64,000 nucleotides of DNA from an uncultured Desulfovibrio sp. (GTDB lineage: Bacteria > Desulfobacterota > Desulfovibrionia > Desulfovibrionales > Desulfovibrionaceae): contig CAJUMQ010000004.1 of assembly GCA_910587035.1 (NCBI GenBank), positions 84,540 to 148,539 of the forward strand, read 5' to 3'. A program made the position numbers and the translations under genes. The notes below the pieces were generated by a model, which had not been told where the DNA came from, ran no database searches, and worked only from the letters and a program-made list of their open reading frames with translations. How positions within the stretch are numbered: the stretch's first letter is position 1; each line of letters opens with the position of its first letter. Shown piece after piece: positions 50,286 through 58,327 of this stretch.

Positions 50286-53200
50286 ATGAGCGATTTTGTG
50301 CATCTGCATTGCCATACCGAATACAGCCTGCTGGACGGGGCAATACGCCTGAAGGACCTTTGCGCCAGGGCCAGGGATTTTGGCATGGCCGCCACTGCCA
50401 TAACAGATCATGGCAACATGTTTGGGGCGGCCTATTTTTTTGCCACATGCAAGGATTGGGGCATCAAGCCCATAATTGGCTGCGAGGTCTATGTCTGCCG
50501 CGACCACACGGACAAATCGCCAGAAACCGGAAAACTCCGCAATCATCTCATTTTGCTGGCACAGAACAATGAAGGCTATCATAACCTTGTCAAACTGGTC
50601 ACTCATTCCTATATAGACGGATTTTATTACAAGCCCAGGGTGGACAAGGGGCTGCTGCGCAAATATTCCACAGGGCTTTTCTGTCTTTCGGCCTGCGTGG
50701 CCGGCGAAATTCCCGCGGCCATTCTTGCCGGAGATATGGACCTGGCCAGAAAAAAGGTGGACGAATACTCGGAGATTTTTCCCGGCAGGTATTATCTGGA
50801 ACTGCAGTCCAATGGTCTTGAGGAGCAAAAAAAGGTCAATGTGGCGCTGCAGGAGCTTTCGGAGTCCACCGGCATCCCTCTGGTGGCAACCAATGACTGC
50901 CACTACCTGAGCCGCGAGGATGCCTATGCCCATGAGGTTCTTCTTTGCATCCAGACGCAGACCACCATGCAAAATCCGGCGAGAATGCGTTTTGAGACGG
51001 ATGAGCTCTTCTACAAGTCCGGCGAGGAAATGGCCCGGGATTTTGCCCATGTGCCGCAGGCTTTGGAAAATACGGCCATAATCGCGGAACAGTGCAATGT
51101 GGAGCTGGATTTTGGCCATCACTACTTTCCCATCTACCCCCTGCCGGAGGGCGCGAGCATTGAATCCGAATTCAGGCGTCTGGCGGAAGAGGGGCTGGAA
51201 AAACGCCTGGCCAGGCACCCCAATGCAGACACGCTGGACAAGCAGAAATATCGCGACAGGCTGGAGCATGAGCTTGCCGTCATCCTGGAGATGGGCTTCC
51301 CCGGATATTTTCTGATAGTCCAGGAATTTATCAACTGGGCCAAGGATCACAGCATCCCCGTGGGCCCTGGCAGAGGCTCGGCGGCCGGCTCACTGGTGGC
51401 CTGGGCCCTGCGTATCACCAATCTCGATCCCCTCCCCTACAATCTGCTTTTTGAACGTTTTTTGAATATCGAGCGTGTCTCGCTGCCCGATATTGATGTG
51501 GATTTTTGCGAGCGGCGCCGCAGCGAGGTCATTCACCACATGGTGGACAGGTACGGGGCTGGCTCTGTGGCCCAGATAACGACCTTCGGCACCATGAAGG
51601 CCAAAGGCGTTGTGCGCGATGTGGCGAGGGCCCTTGGCATGACCTATGCCAATGCGGACCGCATTGCAAAGCTGGTGCCGGACAGCCTGAAGATGACCAT
51701 TGACAAGGCTCTGGAGATGGAGCCGGAGCTGGCCAAACTTTACGCCACCGATGACGAGGTGCGCCACCTTCTGGATATTGCCAAAAGGCTTGAAGGACTG
51801 GCCAGACATGCCTCCACCCATGCGGCGGGGCTGGTTGTTTCGGACAGGCCAATGGAGGATTACCTCCCATTGTACACAGGCAAGCGCGGCGAGCTTGTGA
51901 CCCAGTTCGATGGGCCTATGACAGAAAAAACGGGACTGGTGAAGTTCGACTTTCTGGGCCTCAAGACCATGACCCTCATCCAGGACACCCTGGACAATAT
52001 AGCGGCCCAGGGCAAAGAGCCCCCGGATCTGGAGACTCTGCCCCTGACCGACCAGGCTACCTATGACCTCTATTCCCGGGGGGACACGGACGGCGTCTTT
52101 CAGGTGGAAAGCTCCGGCATGCGCCAGTATCTGCGTATGCTAAAGCCAGGCTGTTTTGAGGATATAATTGCCATGCTGGCACTATACCGCCCCGGACCGC
52201 TTGGTTCGGGCATGGTGGATGAATTCATCAAGCGCAAGCATGGTCAGGTATCTGTTGTCTATCCGCATGAATCCCTTAAAGGCTGCCTGGCAGACACCTA
52301 TGGAGTCATAGTCTACCAGGAGCAGGTCATGCAGATCGCCCAGATCATCGCCAGCTACACCCTGGGTGGAGCCGACCTGCTGCGCAGGGCCATGGGCAAG
52401 AAAAAAGTGGAGGCCATGGCCAAAGAGCGGGAAAAGTTCGTGGCCGGGGCCGAAAAGAACGGTATAGAAGCCAAAAATGCCAATGACATTTTTGACCTCA
52501 TGGAAAAGTTCGCCGAGTATGGCTTCAACAAGTCCCACTCCGCAGCCTATGCTCTTATCTCCTATTTTACAGCCTGGCTCAAGGTTCACTATCATGTGGA
52601 GTTCATGGCCGCGCTGCTCACGTCCGAAATGGGCAACCAGGACAAGCTCCTGAAGTACATCTCCGCCTGCAAGGATATGGACATCCCGGTGGTTCAGCCT
52701 TCCATCAATGTCAGCCGGCGCGAGTTCTCCGCCAGCGAAGGCAATGTTGTCTTTGGTCTTGGCGGCATAAAAAATGTTGGTGACGAGGCCATCAGGGAAA
52801 TCATAAATGAGAGGGACGCCAAGGGCCCCTACAAATCCCTCTTTGACATGTGCTGTCGGGTCAATCAACGCAAGGTCACCAGGCGCGTGCTGGAAGCTCT
52901 CATCAAAGGTGGCGCATGCGACTGCTTTGGCGTCAGCCGCGCCGCCATGCTGGCCTGCCTGGAGATAGTCATGCTCAAAGCCCAGAAGAAAGCCAAAAGC
53001 CTGTCATCGCCCCAGGCCTCCCTGCTGGGCATGACTCCAGCCACGGGCGGCGAAGCCGATGCCGGCGGCATGGGAGTGGACATACCCGAGGCGGCCCTTG
53101 CAGAACTGCCGGATGATCTCAAAATGAGATATGAAAAGGAGGCCCTTGGATTTTTCCTCACCAGCCATCCCCTGCAGCCATTCAGCAAGGAAATAAGGCG

Positions 53201-53777
53201 CCTTGGCCTGGATACGCTGGACACCTGTGCGGATAAGCTTTCCGGGACCACCGTGAATTGCGCTGTGCTGGTAACAAATGTCAAGGAGATCACCACAAAG
53301 GCCAAAGGGGAGAGAATGGCTTTTGTGGAGATCGAGGATCTCACCGGCCATGGCGAGGTGACCTTTTTTCCCAAAAGCTATGCAGCGGCCCGCGAGCTGC
53401 TGCAATCCGACCAGCCCCTCTGCCTCTCGGCGCGCATGGATGATGTGGGGGGAGACAGCGATGGCGATTCTAGCCAGGAGGATGGCGAAAACCGCGATGC
53501 CCAGATCAAGCTGCTTGGCAATGGCGTGCGTCTGCTGAGTGATGTTTGCAGGGAAAGCAGCCAGCCTGTGATCATTCACATACCCCTGCGCAGACTGAAC
53601 GAGACGGATCTTTACTCCCTGCGCAATATTCTTAGCAACCATCGCGGCGAGGTACCTGTGGAGGCTCTGGTGGACATGCGGGAGTACCAATGCAGATTGC
53701 GCCTGGACCCGGATCTGCGCGTGATGCCCGGCCCGAAACTGGATGCGGAAATCAATGGCTGGTGCGGCGTGGCCTAA
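50286..53777 (+). CDS. dnaE: DNA polymerase III subunit alpha
   Basis: 1163 residues, normal for DnaE1. The PHP domain starts at once (FVHLHCHTEYSLLDGAIRLKDL). The polymerase active-site Asps are in LPDIDVDFCERRR near residue 400 and VKFDFLGLKTMTLI near 555. GRGSAAGSLVAWALRIT is the palm motif. The C-terminal half carries helix-hairpin-helix text (YGFNKSHSAAYALISYFTAWLKVHY) and an OB fold (MAFVEIEDLTGHGEVTFFPKSY). GGAG precedes the ATG. It is the catalytic core of the replicative polymerase and stands alone. Confidence 0.98.
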   Translation: MSDFVHLHCHTEYSLLDGAIRLKDLCARARDFGMAATAITDHGNMFGAAYFFATCKDWGIKPIIGCEVYVCRDHTDKSPETGKLRNHLILLAQNNEGYHNLVKLVTHSYIDGFYYKPRVDKGLLRKYSTGLFCLSACVAGEIPAAILAGDMDLARKKVDEYSEIFPGRYYLELQSNGLEEQKKVNVALQELSESTGIPLVATNDCHYLSREDAYAHEVLLCIQTQTTMQNPARMRFETDELFYKSGEEMARDFAHVPQALENTAIIAEQCNVELDFGHHYFPIYPLPEGASIESEFRRLAEEGLEKRLARHPNADTLDKQKYRDRLEHELAVILEMGFPGYFLIVQEFINWAKDHSIPVGPGRGSAAGSLVAWALRITNLDPLPYNLLFERFLNIERVSLPDIDVDFCERRRSEVIHHMVDRYGAGSVAQITTFGTMKAKGVVRDVARALGMTYANADRIAKLVPDSLKMTIDKALEMEPELAKLYATDDEVRHLLDIAKRLEGLARHASTHAAGLVVSDRPMEDYLPLYTGKRGELVTQFDGPMTEKTGLVKFDFLGLKTMTLIQDTLDNIAAQGKEPPDLETLPLTDQATYDLYSRGDTDGVFQVESSGMRQYLRMLKPGCFEDIIAMLALYRPGPLGSGMVDEFIKRKHGQVSVVYPHESLKGCLADTYGVIVYQEQVMQIAQIIASYTLGGADLLRRAMGKKKVEAMAKEREKFVAGAEKNGIEAKNANDIFDLMEKFAEYGFNKSHSAAYALISYFTAWLKVHYHVEFMAALLTSEMGNQDKLLKYISACKDMDIPVVQPSINVSRREFSASEGNVVFGLGGIKNVGDEAIREIINERDAKGPYKSLFDMCCRVNQRKVTRRVLEALIKGGACDCFGVSRAAMLACLEIVMLKAQKKAKSLSSPQASLLGMTPATGGEADAGGMGVDIPEAALAELPDDLKMRYEKEALGFFLTSHPLQPFSKEIRRLGLDTLDTCADKLSGTTVNCAVLVTNVKEITTKAKGERMAFVEIEDLTGHGEVTFFPKSYAAARELLQSDQPLCLSARMDDVGGDSDGDSSQEDGENRDAQIKLLGNGVRLLSDVCRESSQPVIIHIPLRRLNETDLYSLRNILSNHRGEVPVEALVDMREYQCRLRLDPDLRVMPGPKLDAEINGWCGVA

Positions 53778-53792
53778 GCCATATATGCAAAC

Positions 53793-54455
53793 TCAATCCA
53801 TGACAAAACTGGACATCCGCTCCGCCGATTCGCCATAGTGCATGCGTATGGCATTTTCCACAATTTGCGGATTTCCACTCCCAAAAGCCCGATAAATGGC
53901 ATAATGCCGGTCATAATGCTCCTGGGGGGTGTACAGGGTCCGCCATTGCTGGTAAAGCAGATATTTGGAAATAATGCGGCAGGCGCTGCGGGCCGTATCC
54001 ACCACCAGACGGTTTTTGACCGGCGCCAGAAAAGTTTCATGAAAGACCGTGCCGAGATTGGCGAGAACATCCACCCCCCCGGTGGTAACCTCCTGGCGCA
54101 TTCTGGCAAGCACAGGATCAAGCAGAGGCAAAATATCCTCATTGCCGGCCTTAAGCAGGCTGGCTGCCGCCGCGCCCTCCAGAATGCCGCAGAGCTCATA
54201 GCGGTCGTGTATATCCTGTCTCTGGAGGATTGTGATTCTTTTACCCTTGCGCGGGTGGGCGGTCACAAGCCCTTCCGCCTCCAGAAGATAAAGCCCCTCC
54301 CGCACCGGCGCGCGGCTTATGCCGCATTCCATGGCCAGGGCGGCCTCGCTCACATGATCTCCGCCTTTCAACTCACCCCTGCGAATGCGCTCGCGCACTA
54401 TGCCAGCTATCTGCTCGCTGTATGTGGTCTTGTCCACCTTGCCATTATCTGTCAA
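53793..54455 (-). CDS. GntR family regulator, FCD subfamily
   Basis: 220 residues. The winged helix is EQIAGIVRERIRRGELKGGDHVSEAALAMECGISRAPVREGLYLLEAEGLVTAHPRKGKRI, the classic GntR head. The C-terminal all-helical FCD ligand domain runs from about residue 80 and contains His residues placed for metal binding (FHETFL, HYDRHYAIYRAFG, RMHYGESAER). FCD regulators sense organic acids and usually repress neighbouring catabolic operons. It overlaps the ybaK-like gene by 11 bases. The likely target is the divergent osmC-ridA-tct operon, where an operator-like palindrome overlaps the -35 region. Confidence 0.9.
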   Translation of the reverse strand: MTDNGKVDKTTYSEQIAGIVRERIRRGELKGGDHVSEAALAMECGISRAPVREGLYLLEAEGLVTAHPRKGKRITILQRQDIHDRYELCGILEGAAAASLLKAGNEDILPLLDPVLARMRQEVTTGGVDVLANLGTVFHETFLAPVKNRLVVDTARSACRIISKYLLYQQWRTLYTPQEHYDRHYAIYRAFGSGNPQIVENAIRMHYGESAERMSSFVMD

Positions 54456-54933
54456 CAGCGTCTCTCTTTGCTTTTATACTTGCCGCCAGAATATCCACAC
54501 TCGCAAAGCCCGGGATTGCCAGACCTTCCGGCCCCATGGCCACAACCCATCCGCGCGCTCCGGCATTTATGTAAAGCCGCGGGAGCGCCAGCAGGCTGGA
54601 CTGGACGAAAACCGGCAGACCGGCCCCATAGGGGCAAATTCCGCCAGGCTGCAGGCCAGTCAATTTTTGCGCCTCCTCCCGCGATGCCGGCCACAGGCGC
54701 CGCGCATGGGCTGCCCGCTCCAGCTTGCGCACAGATACACGGCAATCACCATGCATCAGGGCCAGAACGCCGCCAGCCTCTCCCCTGAATACCAGGCTTT
54801 TGACCACCATATGCTCGGACACGCCAAGTTTGCGGGCGGCATCGGCTGTGCCTCCGCCCTCCGCATATTCATATTGCAGCAGTTGCGCGTCCATGCCCTG
54901 CCTTTGCAAAAATGACCAGGCTGGAATCTCCAT
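54445..54933 (-). CDS. YbaK/EbsC-type aminoacyl-tRNA deacylase
   Basis: 162 residues from the ATG at 54933, with GGGAG five bases upstream; the longer frame to 55011 would be Cys/Arg-rich and unlikely. Family markers are AARKLGVSEHMVVKSLVFRGEAGGVLALMHGDCRVSVRKLERA, with the conserved Lys in VKSL, and LTGLQPGGICPYGAGLPVFVQSSLL. YbaK-type proteins remove wrongly attached amino acids from tRNA, classically Cys from tRNA-Pro. It is first in the leftward unit with the GntR gene, both divergent from the osmC-to-tctB operon. Confidence 0.88.
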   Translation of the reverse strand: MEIPAWSFLQRQGMDAQLLQYEYAEGGGTADAARKLGVSEHMVVKSLVFRGEAGGVLALMHGDCRVSVRKLERAAHARRLWPASREEAQKLTGLQPGGICPYGAGLPVFVQSSLLALPRLYINAGARGWVVAMGPEGLAIPGFASVDILAASIKAKRDAVDR

Positions 54934-55063
54934 TTCTCTCCCATCCCGCAAAACGCAATCTCCCCGCCGGCATAGACCATGCCGGCGGCATGAGCAAGAG
55001 CCGGATATCATGCTTCATGCTCACGGCATAGTCGCAAATATCATATTCAAAAAAACAGGTAAA

Positions 55064-55089
55064 GTTGTCGACAATATACAGTTGACAAC
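55064..55089. promoter_or_regulatory. Operator-like palindrome, probable GntR site
   Basis: A 26-bp imperfect palindrome with outer arms GTTGTC (55064-55069) and GACAAC (55084-55089); 10 of 13 positions match between halves. FCD-type GntR regulators commonly bind short TTGTxxACAA-like palindromes. It lies between the divergent GntR/ybaK and osmC units. Confidence 0.6.
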
Positions 55090-55110
55090 AATTCAGGCCA
55101 GGTCTAGGCT
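55082..55110 (+). promoter_or_regulatory. Probable promoter of the osmC-ridA-tct operon
   Basis: TTGACA at 55082-55087, a perfect -35, is followed after 17 bases by TAGGCT at 55105-55110, a weak -10. The -35 overlaps the right arm of the operator-like palindrome, as expected for repression. The ATG follows 29 bases later, behind AAAGGAGG. Confidence 0.55.
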
Positions 55111-55138
55111 CAAATTGCAAATACAGCAAAGGAGGACA

Positions 55139-55555
55139 ATGATGGCCACAGCCACAGTAAGGTATCTTGGCAATTTAAGAACCGAATGCGAGCATCTTGC
55201 CAGCGGCACAAAGATCATCACCGACGCTCCGGTGGACAACAAGGGCAAGGGGGAGGCTTTTTCGCCTACCGATCTTTGCGCCACCGCCCTTGCCGCCTGC
55301 GCCATGACCATCATCGGCATCTATGCCCAGGAGCATGATGTGGATGTGACCGGCGCCACCGTTGACGTCACCAAAACCATGGCCGCCAATCCCCGCCGCA
55401 TCGCAAGCATTGACGTTGTGTTTAACATGCCCAAAAAGCCCTACACCGACAAGCAGAAGACCATGATGGAGCGCGCCGCGCTTACCTGCCCCGTGCACCA
55501 TAGCCTGGGCGAGAATGTGCAGCAGAAATTCGTTTTCAACTGGCAGGATTGCTAA
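55139..55555 (+). CDS. OsmC family protein
   Basis: 138 residues, with AAAGGAGG before a double ATG. EAFSPTDLCATALAACAMTIIGIYA holds the first conserved Cys region and AALTCPVHHSLG the second Cys, the pair used by OsmC/Ohr peroxidases to reduce organic hydroperoxides. It is first of a six-gene operon with ridA, a PLP enzyme and a TTT transporter. In that setting a thiol-peroxidase role protecting the PLP enzyme, or another function, is possible. Cytosolic. Confidence 0.9.
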   Translation: MMATATVRYLGNLRTECEHLASGTKIITDAPVDNKGKGEAFSPTDLCATALAACAMTIIGIYAQEHDVDVTGATVDVTKTMAANPRRIASIDVVFNMPKKPYTDKQKTMMERAALTCPVHHSLGENVQQKFVFNWQDC

Positions 55556-55572
55556 AACACAAGGGGAGCAAA

Positions 55573-55959
55573 ATGAAGGAAGTCATTTTCACAGACAAGG
55601 CGCCGGCGGCCATCGGGCCCTATTCCCAGGCCGTGCGTGGCGGCAATACCATCTACTGCTCCGGGCAGATAGGCCTGGACCCGGCCACTGGCGAGCTTGT
55701 GGCAGCTGATGTGCGCAAGCAGGCCACACAGGCCATAAACAATCTCCGCGCAGTTCTTGCGGCTGCAGGCGCCGGCATGGATGATGTCTGCAAAGTCAAT
55801 ATTTTCCTCAGGAGCATGGCCGATTTCGGCGCTGTAAACGAAATATACGCCACTGCCTTCACAGGGGGCTTCCCCGCCAGATCCTGCGTGGCAGTGGCCG
55901 GGCTGCCCAAGGATGCCCTTGTGGAAATTGAGGCCATTGCTGTTCTCAAAAATTCCTGA
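55573..55959 (+). CDS. ridA: RidA family enamine/imine deaminase
   Basis: 128 residues from the ATG at 55573 (AGGGGAG upstream), full length. Family text: KAPAAIGPYSQAVRGGNTIYCSGQIGLDP, QAINNLRAVLAAAGAGMDDVCKVNIFL and the catalytic Arg in GFPARSCVAVAGLPKDALVEIEAIA. RidA hydrolyses reactive 2-aminoacrylate-type enamines released by PLP-dependent dehydratases. It lies 17 bases before the gene for a PLP enzyme of that fold, which fits this role directly. Confidence 0.95.
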   Translation: MKEVIFTDKAPAAIGPYSQAVRGGNTIYCSGQIGLDPATGELVAADVRKQATQAINNLRAVLAAAGAGMDDVCKVNIFLRSMADFGAVNEIYATAFTGGFPARSCVAVAGLPKDALVEIEAIAVLKNS

Positions 55960-55975
55960 CACAGGTGGAAAAGGC

Positions 55976-57208
55976 ATGAAAGCCAGATGCGCCGGATTGA
56001 AGTGCCGCGAATGCGGCAAACTGATTGCCGAGGAGGCATACGTCCAGGCCTGTCCAGACTGCGGCGCCCCCATGCGCGTGGTCTTTGAATCAGACAGTCT
56101 GGCCGAGGCCATGGCCGGTATTCCGGTAAAGGGAGAAGAAAGCCTGCTTAAAAAATGGGAGCCAATACTACCCATCAATGATCCCTCTCTCATTGATGAG
56201 GTCAGTCTTGGCGAAATAGAAACGCGGCTTTTGCCTTCAAAAAAACTGGGGCCGGCCCTTGGCCTGAAAAATCTGCATTTCAAGATCGAGCAGGGTCCCA
56301 CCCTGTCCCTAAAGGATCGTGGCACGGCGCTCTGCGCCCTTAAGGCACTGGAATTTGGCTTTAAAACCATTTGCGTGGCCTCATCGGGCAACAATGCGGC
56401 CAGTGTTTCGGCCTATGGCGCCAGGAGCGGCCTTAAGCCTGTGGTGTTTGTGCAAAAAAATGTCTCGCCGGCCAAAATATGCAAGAGCGTGCTCTATGGC
56501 GGCCATGTTGTCCGCATCGATGGCGACATGGCTACTGCCAGCCACATTTGCAATGAAATGGTCGACCGGCATCACTGGTTCCAGTGCGGGGGCCCCAATC
56601 CCTATCGCATAGTCTCCAAGCGCACATTCGCCTATGGCCTTGTCAACCAGCTTGGCCGCGAACCAGATGTGGTGCTCATTCCCTGCGGCGGCGGCGCCGG
56701 ACTTGTGGCGGCCCATGACGCCTTTGGCGAGATGCTGGAGGCTGGAGTTATAAAAAAGCTGCCCCGGCTTGTGGCTGTGCAGCTTGAAGCGTGCGCGCCC
56801 ATAGCAAAGGCTCTGGCCCAAGGCGCGGAAGATGTTGCCCCTGTGCAGAAAAAACCATCGCTTTCCGATGCCATAATGAATGCCAACCCCTATTGGGGCA
56901 GATATTGTCTGCGCGCCATAAGGGAGACCGGCGGCACGGCCATCACTGTAAGCGATGACGATTTCATAAATGCCATTCGCCAGCTGGGTTCCAGGGAAGG
57001 TATTTTCGTGGAGCCTGCCGGTGCCGCCACAGTGGCCGCACTGGAAAAGCTCAAGAATGAGCCCTGGTTCAATGCAGATGACATGGTAGTCTGCAATCTC
57101 ACGGGACATGGCCTCAATATGCCCTCTGTAGCCGCGTCGGATGCCGATATACCCGGCGTCACGCCGGCCAGCATTGAAGCTGTGGAAAAGGAAGTTCTGA
57201 AAAGCTGA
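55976..57208 (+). CDS. Threonine-synthase-like PLP enzyme with N-terminal zinc ribbon
   Basis: 410 residues from the ATG at 55976. A zinc-ribbon-like start has Cys5, Cys10, Cys13, Cys26 and Cys29. The fold-type-II PLP core shows GPTLSLKDRGTALCALKAL (Lys113 is the Schiff base), CVASSGNNAASVSAYGARSGLKPVVFV and the phosphate loop IPCGGGAGLVAAHDAFGEM. It resembles threonine synthase, but the setting (RidA, OsmC, a tricarboxylate-type transporter and a GntR regulator) points to catabolism: a beta- or gamma-eliminating lyase on an imported amino-acid-like acid. Substrate unknown. True threonine synthase is the alternative. Confidence 0.85.
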   Translation: MKARCAGLKCRECGKLIAEEAYVQACPDCGAPMRVVFESDSLAEAMAGIPVKGEESLLKKWEPILPINDPSLIDEVSLGEIETRLLPSKKLGPALGLKNLHFKIEQGPTLSLKDRGTALCALKALEFGFKTICVASSGNNAASVSAYGARSGLKPVVFVQKNVSPAKICKSVLYGGHVVRIDGDMATASHICNEMVDRHHWFQCGGPNPYRIVSKRTFAYGLVNQLGREPDVVLIPCGGGAGLVAAHDAFGEMLEAGVIKKLPRLVAVQLEACAPIAKALAQGAEDVAPVQKKPSLSDAIMNANPYWGRYCLRAIRETGGTAITVSDDDFINAIRQLGSREGIFVEPAGAATVAALEKLKNEPWFNADDMVVCNLTGHGLNMPSVAASDADIPGVTPASIEAVEKEVLKS

Positions 57209-57272
57209 CCAGTACCGTCAGGCAATCCGGTGCATGCCGGTTTTTTCATAAAATTCACAAAAGGGGATTCGC

Positions 57273-58244
57273 ATGAAAAAGTTTATGGTGTCCTTTTTCG
57301 CAATGTGCACACTGATGCTCTGCGCGGCCCTGAATCCGGCCCAGGGCGCTTCCTACCCCGACAAGCCCATTACACTCATGACGGCCTTCAATGCCGGCGG
57401 TGGCAGCGATGTCAGCCACAGGCTGCTGGAAAAATATGCCAAGGGCATTTTTGCACAGCCGCTTGTGATTATCTACAAACCAGGCGCTGGCGGCGAGATT
57501 GGCTGGACATGGCTTAGCCAGGCCAAACCGGATGGCTACACCATAGGCGGAATAGACCTGCCGCACATAGTTTTGCAGCCAATGCTGCGCGCGGCCGGAC
57601 AACCGGGCTACCAGACCGACCAGCTCAATCCCATCTGCAATCTTGTCTATGACGCCAATGTGGTCATGGTGCCGGAAAAGAGCCCATGGAAGACATTTGC
57701 CGATCTCATCAACCATGCAAAGGCCAATCCCGGCAAGGTAAAGGTCGCCACGGTTGGCAAGCTCACCGGTGATCATATTTTTCTTTTGCAGATCGAGAAG
57801 CTGACAGGCGCCAAATTCAACCAGGTGCCCTACGCCGGCAGCGGCAAGGCAATCCCCGCCCTGCAGAGCGGTGAGGTGGATGCCTATTTTGGCTCCGGCT
57901 CCAGCTTCCTGCGCATGGAAAACACCAGGGGCCTGGCCATCGGCTCTGCCGACAAATACGAACTTTGTCCGGATGTGCCCACTCTTCGTGAACTGGGCTA
58001 TGACATTGTCTCCGGCAAATATCGCGGCATAGCCTCTCCGGTTGGCATTCCCAAGGAGGCTTCCGACTATCTCCAGGCCAAATTCGCTGAAATTTGCGCC
58101 AATCCGGAATATCAGAAGGCCGTGAAGTCCAGCGGGCTGATGCCCGATTTCAGGGATGCCAAGGGGCTTGCGGACATCATCCAGGCCGAGGAAAGGCAGG
58201 TGCGCGAAATTCTCAAGGGCATTGACCTAAAAAGTGCCAAATAA
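57273..58244 (+). CDS. tctC: TTT transporter solute-binding protein (TctC family)
   Basis: 323 residues. Signal peptide MVSFFAMCTLMLCAALNPAQGA, cut before SYPDKPITLMTAFNAGGGSDVSHRLL, the standard opening of Bug/TctC proteins. PLVIIYKPGAGGEIGWTWLSQAKPDGYTIG and KVKVATVGKLTGDHIFLLQIEKLTGAKFNQVPYAGSGKAIPALQSGEVDAYF complete the pattern. It captures a carboxylate in the periplasm for TctAB. An 11-bp hairpin follows the stop, before tctA. Confidence 0.95.
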   Translation: MKKFMVSFFAMCTLMLCAALNPAQGASYPDKPITLMTAFNAGGGSDVSHRLLEKYAKGIFAQPLVIIYKPGAGGEIGWTWLSQAKPDGYTIGGIDLPHIVLQPMLRAAGQPGYQTDQLNPICNLVYDANVVMVPEKSPWKTFADLINHAKANPGKVKVATVGKLTGDHIFLLQIEKLTGAKFNQVPYAGSGKAIPALQSGEVDAYFGSGSSFLRMENTRGLAIGSADKYELCPDVPTLRELGYDIVSGKYRGIASPVGIPKEASDYLQAKFAEICANPEYQKAVKSSGLMPDFRDAKGLADIIQAEERQVREILKGIDLKSAK

Positions 58245-58261
58245 TTCAGGATTATAGCTCA

Positions 58262-58302
58262 GGCCGGCAATGTCTCCTGCTTTTTGGGCAGCATTGCCGG
58301 CC
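58262..58302 (+). promoter_or_regulatory. Intercistronic hairpin between tctC and tctA
   Basis: A perfect 11-bp stem, GGCCGGCAATG at 58262-58272 and CATTGCCGGCC at 58292-58302, with a 19-base loop, begins 17 bases after the tctC stop. There is no T run, so read-through to tctA is expected. Position and loop length match the hairpin after dctP. Confidence 0.6.
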
Positions 58303-58327
58303 CCAAGCCCCAGCAAAGGATTGAAAC

